Shown here piece after piece: positions 26,383-35,118 of a stretch of DNA of 64,000 bases (position 1 is its first letter; each line of letters opens with the position of its first letter). Below the pieces are notes generated by a model that was given only the letters and a program-made list of their open reading frames with translations, did no database searches and had not been told where the DNA came from. The stretch spans positions 24,302-88,301 of the forward strand of contig CAWHHZ010000019.1 of the NCBI GenBank assembly GCA_963829355.1, in the 5' to 3' direction. A program made the position numbers and the translations under genes. The stretch is from CAWHHZ01 sp963829355 (GTDB lineage: Bacteria; Acidobacteriota; Thermoanaerobaculia; Gp7-AA8; JAHWKK01).

Positions 26383-27764
26383 GCCGCACCTGCCTTCAGC
26401 CGTCGCAGAGCTGATTTGCTCAGCGCGAACATCTGTGAGAGTGGGATGTTGGAGGGGCACACGTAAGCGCAGCTTCCGCAGAGCATGCAGTCGGCGAGAT
26501 TCTCCTCCTCCATGCGCTCGTACTCGCCGGAGCGCGCCATGCGACCGAGAATGGATGGGTTCAGGAAGACCGGACACGCATCGACGCAGTATCCGCAGCC
26601 GATGCAGGAGAAGCTCTCCTGCGCACGGATTTCCGTCTCGTTCAGGACGACGATTCCGGTCGTTCCCTTGAGAAGGGGAGTATCGGGATTGGCGACCGAC
26701 ATTCCCATCATGGGACCGCCGAAGAGAACCTGGGCGGCGTCGTCGGTGATGCCGCCGCAGAACTCCAGGATGTCCTTCAGTTTGACGCCGATCGGAACCA
26801 GCAGATTCGAAGGCTTCTTCACGCCGCGTCCGGTGACCGTGACGATCCGTTCCACCAGCGGCAGGCCCGTTTCGAAAATCTCACCGATCGTGGCGATCGA
26901 GCCGACGTTCTGGACCACGACTCCGACCGATACCGGGAGCTTTCCGGATGGGACCTCACGTCCGAGCACCGCATGGATCAGCATCTTCTCGGCTCCCTGA
27001 GGATATTTCACCGTCAGAGGAAGAACCGTGACGTCGAGATCGTCGGGAAGCGTTGCGCGGAGAGCTTCGATCGCGTCGGGTTTGTTCCTCTCGACGCCGA
27101 TGACGGCCTTGTCGACACCTAGCGTGTGCATCATGACGCGAACGCCGAGCTGCACCCGCTCCGGATACTCGACCATGCTGCGATGGTCGGTCGTGAGGTA
27201 CGGCTCGCATTCGGCGCCGTTGACGACGAGTGTATGGATCTCCGATCCGGGTGGCGGGGAGAGTTTGACGTGAGTCGGAAACGCGGCGCCGCCGAGTCCG
27301 ACGAGCCCTGCATCCTGAACGATGCGAACCACGTCCTCCCGGCTCAGACCGCCCCACTCCGGGACGATTCGCGGTCGTGGGATCTGTGGGGAGTGGCGAT
27401 CGACGGCGATTCTGACCGCGAGATCAGTACTGCCGTCCGGATGAGGCCAGTAGTCGATTCCGGCGACACGTCCAGCGGCGGAGGCGTGGATCGGGACCGA
27501 CACGAAACCGTCGGCCACGGCGACCTTGTCGCCACGTTCCACGCGATCTCCAACCTTCACGATCACCTTTGCGGGCTTGCCAGCGTGCTGGCGGACCGGC
27601 AGGATCACCTCGTCGGGGAAAGGCATCCGGCGGATCGGTTTCGACGCCGTCAGTGCCTTATTCTCCGGGGGATGAATCCCGTGCCGGAACCCGAACGACC
27701 GCAGCGAGTCCGCAGCGGCGCGCCAGGGAGCGCTCAGTTGAAACGTTCTGCTCGTGCGATCCAC
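26379..27764 (-). CDS. rnfC: RNF complex subunit RnfC (NADH-interacting Fe-S flavoprotein)
   Basis: About 461 residues. No ATG lies close to the conserved start (SFGFRHGIHPPENKALTASK). GTG 27764 has AAGGA 9 nt upstream and gives a 31-bp overlap with nifJ, so I prefer it; a CTG near 27707 is another possibility. The flavin/NADH region contains VGLGGAAFPTHVKLSPP. Two [4Fe-4S] motifs follow: CIGCGYCVDACP and CMLCGSCAYVCP. It is a peripheral cytoplasmic subunit that exchanges electrons with NAD+. Unlike normal rnf operons, nifJ separates it from rnfB. Confidence 0.92.
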   Translation of the reverse strand: MDRTSRTFQLSAPWRAAADSLRSFGFRHGIHPPENKALTASKPIRRMPFPDEVILPVRQHAGKPAKVIVKVGDRVERGDKVAVADGFVSVPIHASAAGRVAGIDYWPHPDGSTDLAVRIAVDRHSPQIPRPRIVPEWGGLSREDVVRIVQDAGLVGLGGAAFPTHVKLSPPPGSEIHTLVVNGAECEPYLTTDHRSMVEYPERVQLGVRVMMHTLGVDKAVIGVERNKPDAIEALRATLPDDLDVTVLPLTVKYPQGAEKMLIHAVLGREVPSGKLPVSVGVVVQNVGSIATIGEIFETGLPLVERIVTVTGRGVKKPSNLLVPIGVKLKDILEFCGGITDDAAQVLFGGPMMGMSVANPDTPLLKGTTGIVVLNETEIRAQESFSCIGCGYCVDACPVFLNPSILGRMARSGEYERMEEENLADCMLCGSCAYVCPSNIPLSQMFALSKSALRRLKAGAA

Positions 27765-30700
27765 TTGTCGAGGTCCTTTTCTTTCGGGTTCAGCGGCGTT
27801 CCCGGATGGATCAGCTCCGCGGGACAAACCTCCGCGGCCTTGACCAGCTGGGCGAACGTTCCCGCCTTCGGGTCCTTGATGTAGGCCTGCTTGTTCTCGT
27901 CGTAGGCGAACATCTTGTTGTTGAGATTCGTGCATTCGTTACACGAGGTGCATCGCGCCGTCTCGATGTATGGATCCATCGTCAGCTCGTCGTCCTCGTC
28001 CTCGGCTTCAGGCGCCGGTGCCGGTGTGGCCTGCGCGTCCTGTGTGGGTCGCGCGTCCCGCGCGATGGTCGGCGCCGTCCCGGCGGCGACCGGTGGAGCT
28101 TTCGGCTCGGCCACGGGCAGAGTCACATCCCCAACTGCCGGCAGCGTCCCCGCGTTCTGAAGCAGCGGTCCGAAGGTATCCGCACCGACCGCCTTCATCA
28201 GGCCTTCCGCCATCTTCCTGGCGATCGCCGCAGGATAGGTCGCCTTCAGCTCGGCGATTTTTGCCTCGTACTCGGAGCGGAGAGCCGTGAGACGTCCTTC
28301 CATCTCCTCTTCGAGCTGTGCCGAGACGCGATCCCGCACGGTATCGGACACTTCGACTCCGGCGAGCTGTCGGAGCTGTGACCAGAACCGCTGCCGCTCC
28401 TCGGCGAGAAGAACGATCTCTTCGCCGACCATTGAGCGAGCCAGCTTTCGATTCCTGTCGAGGGTCCAGATGTACGGCGTTTTGCTCTCGCGCTCCTCTG
28501 CACTCATGTGGACGTACTCGTGGAACGGCGCGAGGGTATCCTCGTCGGTATCCGCCGGAACAGGACGGAACGACTTGCGGAAACGCCCTTCGGTCGCTGC
28601 CCAGTCGGCGATGGTCAGCGGCAGCTCGAGGGTCGAGGTCTGGCCGTCGTCGGTGATGTACTCGAGGTTGTAGATCGGCCACTCCTGCTCGAGATCCGGG
28701 TTTCCTTCCAGATCGAAGCAGTCGGCAAAGCTGCTGCCGCCGTCCGGATCGTAGGTGATGAACGGGAAGGCGCGGCTCTCGAGAGCGAGTTTGGCCGCTC
28801 TCTGCGACCAGTCGTCTGCGAGACCGTGCTCGACCGGGCAGGGTGTGTAGATGTTGATGATCGCGGGGCGCCTGGTCTGCATCGCCTTGAGAACTCCGGA
28901 GATCAGGTGCGTCGCCGAAGCCTGGGAGGTCTGATGGACGAATGCGCCGCGGTGTGCCATGGCGATCAGGGCGAGCTCTTTCCGCTCCTCCTGCTTGCCG
29001 TGGTGTGCCTTACCCCACGCGGCCATGTCGGAGACCTGGCCGGTGAAGCCGCTCGTGCACGCCTGTCCGCCCGTGTTCGAGTAGACCTGCGTATCGAGAA
29101 CGATCACCTTGAGTGGCTTGCCCGAGGCGAGCAGGCGGGAGAGGTTCTGGAAGCCGATGTCGAGCATCGCTCCGTCGCCGCCCATCGCGATGATCGGGGG
29201 GCAGAGGGCGAGCTCGTCGTCCGTGAACAGGGTCCAGTCGAACTCGGTGAACTGCCGCTCGTGAACCTCTGGATCCCACGAGTCCGACACCTCGAGCTCG
29301 GCCTTGCGGACGGCAGCGAATCCATCCGCCATCTTCCGCATGTGCCCTTCGAAGACACCGATCGCGAGCGATGGGGCATCCTGGAAGAGGTGGTTTGCCC
29401 ACGGGAACGGATACGGGTTGTACGGATAGGTGCTGGCCCACACCGAGGAACAGCCGGTCGAGTTGGTCATGCCGAGCGAGGCGCGGCCACGGCCTCCGGG
29501 CCCTTCGTTATAGCGCCACCGCAGATCGCGGAGCTGCCGGACCAGGGCTGAGATCCGTTCGACGCGCTGCTTCTTGTCGCGGCTCAGCGGTACGACGACC
29601 TGATCGGAATCGCTCGTGCCTGTTGCGTCCAGGTTCGCATCCGAGGCGAGCAGCTCACGAGCCTTCCGATCGAGCGATTCGATGAGGCCATCGAGTTTCT
29701 CGACCTGCTTCTTCACGCGCGGCCGGACGAGTGCTTCGACCGAGGAGAGGACGAGATGGACGGCAGTCTTCTCGCCGCATCCCATGCAGGCGCCGTCGCC
29801 ACCCGCGAGGGACATGTAATTGTCCTTCTTGAGCAGGATCGACGAGAGCGTGCCGATCCCTTCCTCGAGGTTGTGAACATTGATGTACCGGTCGGGGGTG
29901 TCCGGGAGGTACTTCCAGAACTCCCAGTTGCGACGCAGCTTGTCGACCGCGTCCTCGTCCTGGCGGACGGTGACGAGTGCTCCATCGGGGCACGCTGCAA
30001 CACAGAGATTGCAGCCCTTGCAGGTTTCGGGATTGACGGTGATCGAAAGCAGACCGCCCATTCCCTTTTCTTTAGAGTCGGGCGAGTCGAAGAACGGTCC
30101 TGTTTTGGCGAGCGGGAACTCGGAGAGAATCGCGTAGACGGGTGCGAACTGACTGTCGAGCTCGGCGCGCTTCTCAGCGTCCCAGTTGAGCTTTTCGACG
30201 AGTGTTCTGTACGCGGTGGAAACGACCTCTCCAAAGCTCGTGAAAGGAACGCCCTTCGTGATCTTGTAGGCCTCCTTCGAGAGGTTCCGTGCGACCTGCT
30301 TCACGCGATCGACCGGAACGGATTCTCCGGCCTGCGCAATCGCCTTTTCGATCAGAACATCGACGGTCGTGACGAGTCCCGGAATTGCGGAGTCGGGGCA
30401 CTGGACCCAGCACTGGCCGCAACCGGTGCATTTCTCGGCGATGAACTCCGGAATCTCGAACCGGACGCTCGTCATGTCGCGTATCGCGCTGGAGGCCGCA
30501 GGCATCGCGGAGATCGCGGCGAATGGATCGGCGATACCGTCATCGCACAGCTTGCAGAGAGTCCCGACCTGCTCCCAGAAACGTCCCGGGTCAGCGATGC
30601 CGCCTTTGACGTTGGCGGTCGCCATCGCGCTCGGAATCTTCGGGATATCGTTCTCGAGCTCGTCTGCAGCATCTTCCTTGACGGGGATCTCGATGGCGTG

Positions 30701-32926
30701 CATCTCGTCGTAACCGCGGCGGATGACCCGCAGGTTGTCTTCGACGACACGGTCGCCGAGATGACCGAACTTCTTCTGGAACTGCTTCTTGATTCCCTCG
30801 AACAGCGCGTCGCGGCTCAATCCCTCCCGCTCGAGCAGAGGGGAGGCGGAGAAGAATGCTCCGAGGAATGCCGCGCCCTGCATGCGATAGCGCAGGTCCG
30901 CATCGGAAGCTTCCTCGCTGGCGATCTTGAATGCGTCGAGTGCGAAAACCTTGATCTTGCGATCACGGATGGCCCGCCGCGCCTTGAACGGGAGGGTTCC
31001 CCAGAACTGCGTCGGATCCTCATCGCTCTGGATGATGAAGACGCCCCCTTCGGCGAGACCCGCGAGCGGATCGGAGTTCCGGAAGACGTTCGGATCGGGA
31101 GAGAGGACGACGTCGACATTCTTGAGCTCGCAGTTGAGCCGGATCGGCTCCGGGGCAAGAGTCGCGTAGAACGTCGTCGGCTGGCCCTTCTTTTCCGAGC
31201 CGTACTTGGGGTTGGCCTTGACGTGAAGACCAAAGAGCTCGAACGCGGTCAGGGCGAGATTCTTGCCCATCGTGATTGCGCCCCAGCCGCCCACCGAGTG
31301 AATGCGGACCGAGAGCGATCCCGTGGGCATCAGGTTCACATTGCCGGTGCTTTTGAGGGCGAGGTCAGGGAGCTGCGGGTATGCATCGAGAAGCTGCTCC
31401 TGCCAGACCTGGAGTTTCGGCAGCCTGGTACCACCGCGGACGAAGTCGACACCGAGATAGAACTGGCGGCGTCCCTTGCCACCGGGAAGCATGTTCTCGA
31501 CCGCGGCAATGATGTCGCCCGGCTGGAGATCGCGGCTGCCGAGTCCGAAGCAGCCGGAGTAGAAGTCGGGGATCTGTTCCGGAGTGAGTGCGCTCATCGA
31601 CGGGTAAGGGAGATCCTTCCCGTTGGTGTCATTGCTCTTTCTGAGCTTGAACGTCCCCTTTTGCTCGGAGGGGAACCGTACACGACCGTTCTCGGTGGCT
31701 TTATTCATCGCGGCGCGCATCTCGCGCAGCAGGGGAAGGTCGACGGCGAGCGGCTGATCGGTACGCTCGAGGACGACGACGCCCTTCTTGCCCGCCAGCA
31801 TCGAGACGATCAGGTCGGTGGGGAAGGGGCGGAACATGACGAGGTTCAGCACGCCGACCTTCAGTCCCTTTTCCCGCAGATGGTCGCAGACCGCTTCGGC
31901 GTTCTCCACGACCGAGCCCTGACCGGCGATCACCCATTCTGCATCGTCGAGCCGGTAGCCCATCGCCCTGGCGTACTGGCGGCCGGTAAGAGCGCCGTAC
32001 TCGGCAAACGCCTGGTCGGTGAGACCCTGGATGTGGTCGAAATAGAAGGGGCGCTGTGCAGCGATGCCCTGGGCGTAGCTGTCCTGGTTCTGGACGACTC
32101 CGAGCATCGCGGGGTAGTCGACGTCGAACATCTCGGGGATGCGCCGGCGTGTTTCACCGAAGACGAGCCGCTGCGCGGGCGTCGGAGACTCGATGATGTC
32201 GGCGGGGTCTCCGAGGTACTCGCGGATCAGGTCCCGTTCCGGAAGACGGATCGACTCGATCACATGACTGGTCAGGAACCCGTCCTGTGCGCAGATCCCG
32301 GGATTGAGTGAGAGCTCGGCGATCCTGTGAGCGATGAGATTCAGGTCCGCGGAGTCCTGGACGTTTTTCGCGAAAAGCTGAAAGAAGCCGGTGTCGTCGA
32401 CGGCGTGATAGTCGTCGTGTCCGGCATGGACGTTGAGCGAGTGCTTGGTCATCGCGCGAGTGGCGACGTTGAGAACGTAGGTGAGTCGCTTGCCGACGGC
32501 GGCGTAGAGCGACTCGTGCATGTAGGCGATGCCCTGGCCGCTCGAGAAGTTCGTCGAGCGGAGTCCGGTCATGCTCATACCGGCGGTCACTGCGGCGGCG
32601 GCATGCTCGCCTTCGGGCTCGAAGAAGATCAGGCGCCGGCCATTGACGTTGAGCTTTCCTTCGGCATAGGCGAGGGCCCATCCTTCGCCCATCTGAGTCG
32701 AGGGCGTGATCGGATAGGCGCCAGCAGCTTCACTCGCGGCCGTTTCCATCTCGACGACGGCGGATGACCCGTCGAGAGCCTTCGGCTTACCCGGATACTT
32801 CGCTTCAGGAGTGACATTCGACTTCCGGCCCTTCTTCGAGTTACTCATGGCCGGGCGTGCACTTTCGGCGGCTGCCGGTGTTGCACTCTGGGCTTCGAAC
32901 TTCCTGCTCTGATCTCTCTCTTTCAT
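27734..32926 (-). CDS. nifJ: Long pyruvate/2-oxoacid:ferredoxin oxidoreductase (NifJ type) with extra C-terminal modules
   Basis: The protein is 1730 residues against about 1170-1200 for ordinary NifJ. ATG 32926 overlaps the rnfB stop (ATGA) with AGGAG 9 nt upstream; the frame is open further upstream but over rnfB. Domain I has AAGAYPITPSTQMGEGWA (~70). Ferredoxin motifs are CTGCGQCWVQCP (~830) and CKGCNLCVAACP (~970), and TPP sites GACMGCGEKTAVH (~1045) and GGDGAMLDIGFQ (~1250). Extras: a charged insert (~1070-1140), a coiled coil (~1530-1570), a Pro/Ala/Glu linker and a terminal monocluster ferredoxin-like domain (CTSCNEC...EVCPAEL, ~1655-1715). It decarboxylates pyruvate or a related 2-oxoacid to acyl-CoA and reduces ferredoxin, the substrate of RNF. 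Confidence 0.93.
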   Translation of the reverse strand: MKERDQSRKFEAQSATPAAAESARPAMSNSKKGRKSNVTPEAKYPGKPKALDGSSAVVEMETAASEAAGAYPITPSTQMGEGWALAYAEGKLNVNGRRLIFFEPEGEHAAAAVTAGMSMTGLRSTNFSSGQGIAYMHESLYAAVGKRLTYVLNVATRAMTKHSLNVHAGHDDYHAVDDTGFFQLFAKNVQDSADLNLIAHRIAELSLNPGICAQDGFLTSHVIESIRLPERDLIREYLGDPADIIESPTPAQRLVFGETRRRIPEMFDVDYPAMLGVVQNQDSYAQGIAAQRPFYFDHIQGLTDQAFAEYGALTGRQYARAMGYRLDDAEWVIAGQGSVVENAEAVCDHLREKGLKVGVLNLVMFRPFPTDLIVSMLAGKKGVVVLERTDQPLAVDLPLLREMRAAMNKATENGRVRFPSEQKGTFKLRKSNDTNGKDLPYPSMSALTPEQIPDFYSGCFGLGSRDLQPGDIIAAVENMLPGGKGRRQFYLGVDFVRGGTRLPKLQVWQEQLLDAYPQLPDLALKSTGNVNLMPTGSLSVRIHSVGGWGAITMGKNLALTAFELFGLHVKANPKYGSEKKGQPTTFYATLAPEPIRLNCELKNVDVVLSPDPNVFRNSDPLAGLAEGGVFIIQSDEDPTQFWGTLPFKARRAIRDRKIKVFALDAFKIASEEASDADLRYRMQGAAFLGAFFSASPLLEREGLSRDALFEGIKKQFQKKFGHLGDRVVEDNLRVIRRGYDEMHAIEIPVKEDAADELENDIPKIPSAMATANVKGGIADPGRFWEQVGTLCKLCDDGIADPFAAISAMPAASSAIRDMTSVRFEIPEFIAEKCTGCGQCWVQCPDSAIPGLVTTVDVLIEKAIAQAGESVPVDRVKQVARNLSKEAYKITKGVPFTSFGEVVSTAYRTLVEKLNWDAEKRAELDSQFAPVYAILSEFPLAKTGPFFDSPDSKEKGMGGLLSITVNPETCKGCNLCVAACPDGALVTVRQDEDAVDKLRRNWEFWKYLPDTPDRYINVHNLEEGIGTLSSILLKKDNYMSLAGGDGACMGCGEKTAVHLVLSSVEALVRPRVKKQVEKLDGLIESLDRKARELLASDANLDATGTSDSDQVVVPLSRDKKQRVERISALVRQLRDLRWRYNEGPGGRGRASLGMTNSTGCSSVWASTYPYNPYPFPWANHLFQDAPSLAIGVFEGHMRKMADGFAAVRKAELEVSDSWDPEVHERQFTEFDWTLFTDDELALCPPIIAMGGDGAMLDIGFQNLSRLLASGKPLKVIVLDTQVYSNTGGQACTSGFTGQVSDMAAWGKAHHGKQEERKELALIAMAHRGAFVHQTSQASATHLISGVLKAMQTRRPAIINIYTPCPVEHGLADDWSQRAAKLALESRAFPFITYDPDGGSSFADCFDLEGNPDLEQEWPIYNLEYITDDGQTSTLELPLTIADWAATEGRFRKSFRPVPADTDEDTLAPFHEYVHMSAEERESKTPYIWTLDRNRKLARSMVGEEIVLLAEERQRFWSQLRQLAGVEVSDTVRDRVSAQLEEEMEGRLTALRSEYEAKIAELKATYPAAIARKMAEGLMKAVGADTFGPLLQNAGTLPAVGDVTLPVAEPKAPPVAAGTAPTIARDARPTQDAQATPAPAPEAEDEDDELTMDPYIETARCTSCNECTNLNNKMFAYDENKQAYIKDPKAGTFAQLVKAAEVCPAELIHPGTPLNPKEKDLDKWIARAERFN

Positions 32927-33807
32927 GCCGTGACGCTCCTGTCCGTTGGCTGGATATTCGAGTTCGCTGTGATCGCGATGGCTCCGTGGGTGAGCGGGAA
33001 CTGCATTCCCTCGACCCACACGATCGCGTTGGTGGGGCATCGCGTGATCGCTGACGCGTCCGCGAGCTCGTACTTCGAGTAGTCGATGACGGCGAGGCCG
33101 TCCCTGATGCTGATGAGCTCGGGTGCCGCATCGGCAGCACACCGGCCGCATCCATTGCAGGCCACTGCGCAGAGCGCCTCGGCGGCGTCTCCTTCGAGAA
33201 GGCTGCGGCATTGCACGATCAGACTCTGCTCAGAGGGCATCAGCGTGAAGAGTCCCTTCGGGCATGCATCGACGCAGTCTCCGCAGGCGGTGCAAAGCTC
33301 GGGGATCACGACCGGGAGTCCGACGTCATTCATCACGATCGCGTCGAACGAGCAGACGACTTCGCAGTCGGCGAGTCCGAGGCAGCCCCAGGTGCAGGCC
33401 TTTCCACCGCTCGCCACTGAGGCCGCCGCCGCGCAGCTCTTCAGGCCACGATATTCGGCCTGCTGGACGGCGACATCGCTGCCGCCTGCGCAGAGAAGAC
33501 GGGCGACGCGCCGATTCGATTCCCCGGCATCCACACCGAGAAAGGACGCGACGTTGGTGACATCGTCCTCGCCCATGACCGTACATCCGGCGGGCTTGAT
33601 CTTGCCTTCGATCACTGCCTCTGCGAACGCGCGGCAGCCGGCCTGACCGCACGCCCCACAGTTGCTGCCGGGGAGCATGCCGGTGACCTGATCAATCCGA
33701 GGGTCTTCCCAGACCCAGAAAACGCGATTCGCGATTGCGATCAGCGCACCAAAGGCGAGCCCGAGTCCGCCGAGAATGGCGACGGAACCAATGATAGAAC
33801 TGAACAA
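32923..33807 (-). CDS. rnfB: RNF complex subunit RnfB (ferredoxin-accepting)
   Basis: The protein is 294 residues, starting at TTG 33807 with AGGAG 7 nt upstream. An N-terminal membrane helix (SVAILGGLGLAFGALIAIAN) precedes the Fe-S domain NCGACGQAGCRAFAEAV...GCTVMG. A Cys-rich region (CTWGCLGLADCEVVC) and ferredoxin motifs (CTACGDCVDACPKG, CAVACNGCGRCAA, TRCPTNAIVWV) follow. It receives electrons from reduced ferredoxin and passes them into the membrane. It is first in the operon, as in rnfBCDGEA-order clusters, and its stop overlaps the nifJ start. Confidence 0.95.
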   Translation of the reverse strand: MFSSIIGSVAILGGLGLAFGALIAIANRVFWVWEDPRIDQVTGMLPGSNCGACGQAGCRAFAEAVIEGKIKPAGCTVMGEDDVTNVASFLGVDAGESNRRVARLLCAGGSDVAVQQAEYRGLKSCAAAASVASGGKACTWGCLGLADCEVVCSFDAIVMNDVGLPVVIPELCTACGDCVDACPKGLFTLMPSEQSLIVQCRSLLEGDAAEALCAVACNGCGRCAADAAPELISIRDGLAVIDYSKYELADASAITRCPTNAIVWVEGMQFPLTHGAIAITANSNIQPTDRSVTA

Positions 33808-34107
33808 CTTGGTGCTCCTCTCTCGACATTGCTGAAGGGTGAATGCTCTTCACCTGCTTCACTCGCAACATGATCGCGCCGGAGGGGAGTCCGGGTCCGG
33901 GTCACCAGTCACGGGCAAGTGTGAGCGTCGTCACATGGTGGGGGTGGGGAGGGGGAAGGCAGGCGATGCGACGGGCCGGCCCCCTTTCCCTCTGGGAGAG
34001 GGAGGAGGGGCCGGTGACACGAGAAATCAAGAAACGGTGGGGCTGGCGAGTAGAGGGAGGGTTCGCCAGCACACCACCGTTCTTTGAAAACTTAGCTCTT
34101 CGAAGCG
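33808..34107. other. Promoter region of the rnf operon with a repeat hairpin
   Basis: About 300 bp without a gene. It contains the CRP/FNR-type palindrome described separately and, at about 33979-34017, a hairpin GGCCCCCTTTCCCTCT/AGGGAGGAGGGGCC. That hairpin belongs to the CCCTCTGGGAGAGGG repeats also seen near 53.9 and 54.1 kb. Confidence 0.6.
33920..33935. promoter_or_regulatory. CRP/FNR-family operator upstream of rnfB
   Basis: TGTGAGCGTCGTCACA is a perfect TGTGA-N6-TCACA palindrome, 113-128 bp before the rnfB start codon and well clear of the gene upstream. The TGG that follows it on the plus strand is shared with the second copy near 38.06 kb. The 5-6-5 geometry is that of CRP sites. 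Confidence 0.7.
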
Positions 34108-35118
34108 TTACTGAGCCTGCTGCAGAAGCCAGGAGGCCAGTCGGTCGACTGGGTCAGGAGCAGCTTCGGATTCCGTCTTCTGTGTCTCCTCGCCCATTGC
34201 CGCGCCGATCGTGACCGGAGCCGTCGCTTTCTCGCTCAGGACATCGAGGAGCTTGAGATCCTCGGCCTGCTGCGAGGCGCTGAGGCCTCCGAGCGCACGT
34301 TTCGGCTCGCGGTCGGGTCTGTGAGTCACTTCCAGACGCTCCCACACCTGCTTGCCAGCGGCAGGGTCGTGGATGAAGGTCGCGCTGCCTTCCGGCATCA
34401 CGGCCGCGATCGCAGGACGGATCGTCTCGACCGCCGGCGAAAGATCGGCGACTGCGGTCGTCTGCATCACGAATGTTCCCGGCGTGATCAGCCGTGCGAG
34501 CGGCGCCGGTGCGGATGGCTCCCGCACGAGAAGAAACATCTTTGCGGTGCCGTCGAGATATTCACCGAGTGATGATGCGAACAGATCACTGCCGTCCACC
34601 TCGATGACGAGCGGGGGTGCCAGCCTGCGCTCGGCCCGGTTCCAGGTGCGGAAGGGGAGCCGGTCGAGGAGACGGTCGTGGTCACGCGGCTCGTACCGGC
34701 CGGTTCTCACGAGGTCGACGATTCGCGCAGCCCCGAAGGCCCGTCCCGCAGAGGCAAAGGCGTCTTCCACGATGGCCCTCAGATCACCACCCGGTTCGAC
34801 AGCGTGCACGAAGAGATCATCTCCGCAGGAGTCGAGCTCCTCGAGCACCTGAAGAGCACGCTCGACCGCTCGTACTGATCTGGCCGGCGGTGTGGTCCGC
34901 GCGAGGAAGAATGTTGCGAACTTTTCCGGATCGACCCTGCCGCGGCCGAACTCGCCGAGCTCCGTGGCGGCACGTCCTGCGAGACCATCGGACCCCTCGC
35001 GGCATGCGGAGAGATAGCCGCGAACCTGCTCTGCAGCGAGTCGCAGGGCCGCGTGGTAAGCGTCTCGCGAGCTGGAGAGCTGATCGAGAATGGACTGGAT
35101 TCCTTCGCTATACTGCAT
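34108..35118 (-). CDS. Uncharacterised protein coupled to korAB
   Basis: The protein is 336 residues from ATG 35118, with AGGAG 10 nt upstream; a TTG at 35127 is the longer option. It overlaps the korB stop by 11 bp and is therefore translationally coupled. No signal peptide, membrane span, cysteine cluster or familiar motif. Residues 1-120 are helical (AALRLAAEQVRGYLSACREG). Residues ~125-280 look alpha/beta with LAPPLVIEVDGSDLFASSLG and AKMFLLVREPSAPAPLARLI. The C-terminal 60 residues are charged and probably disordered, except for a last helix (DRLASWLLQQAQ). An assembly, regulatory or scaffold role for the Kor enzyme is possible but not shown. Confidence 0.8.
   Translation of the reverse strand: MQYSEGIQSILDQLSSSRDAYHAALRLAAEQVRGYLSACREGSDGLAGRAATELGEFGRGRVDPEKFATFFLARTTPPARSVRAVERALQVLEELDSCGDDLFVHAVEPGGDLRAIVEDAFASAGRAFGAARIVDLVRTGRYEPRDHDRLLDRLPFRTWNRAERRLAPPLVIEVDGSDLFASSLGEYLDGTAKMFLLVREPSAPAPLARLITPGTFVMQTTAVADLSPAVETIRPAIAAVMPEGSATFIHDPAAGKQVWERLEVTHRPDREPKRALGGLSASQQAEDLKLLDVLSEKATAPVTIGAAMGEETQKTESEAAPDPVDRLASWLLQQAQ

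Noticed and set aside
29756..32311. An 851-codon open frame opposite nifJ, and similar long frames opposite the M16 and sulfatase genes
   Set aside because: They mirror the codon bias of the real genes on the other strand, show no family motifs, and arise easily at this GC content.
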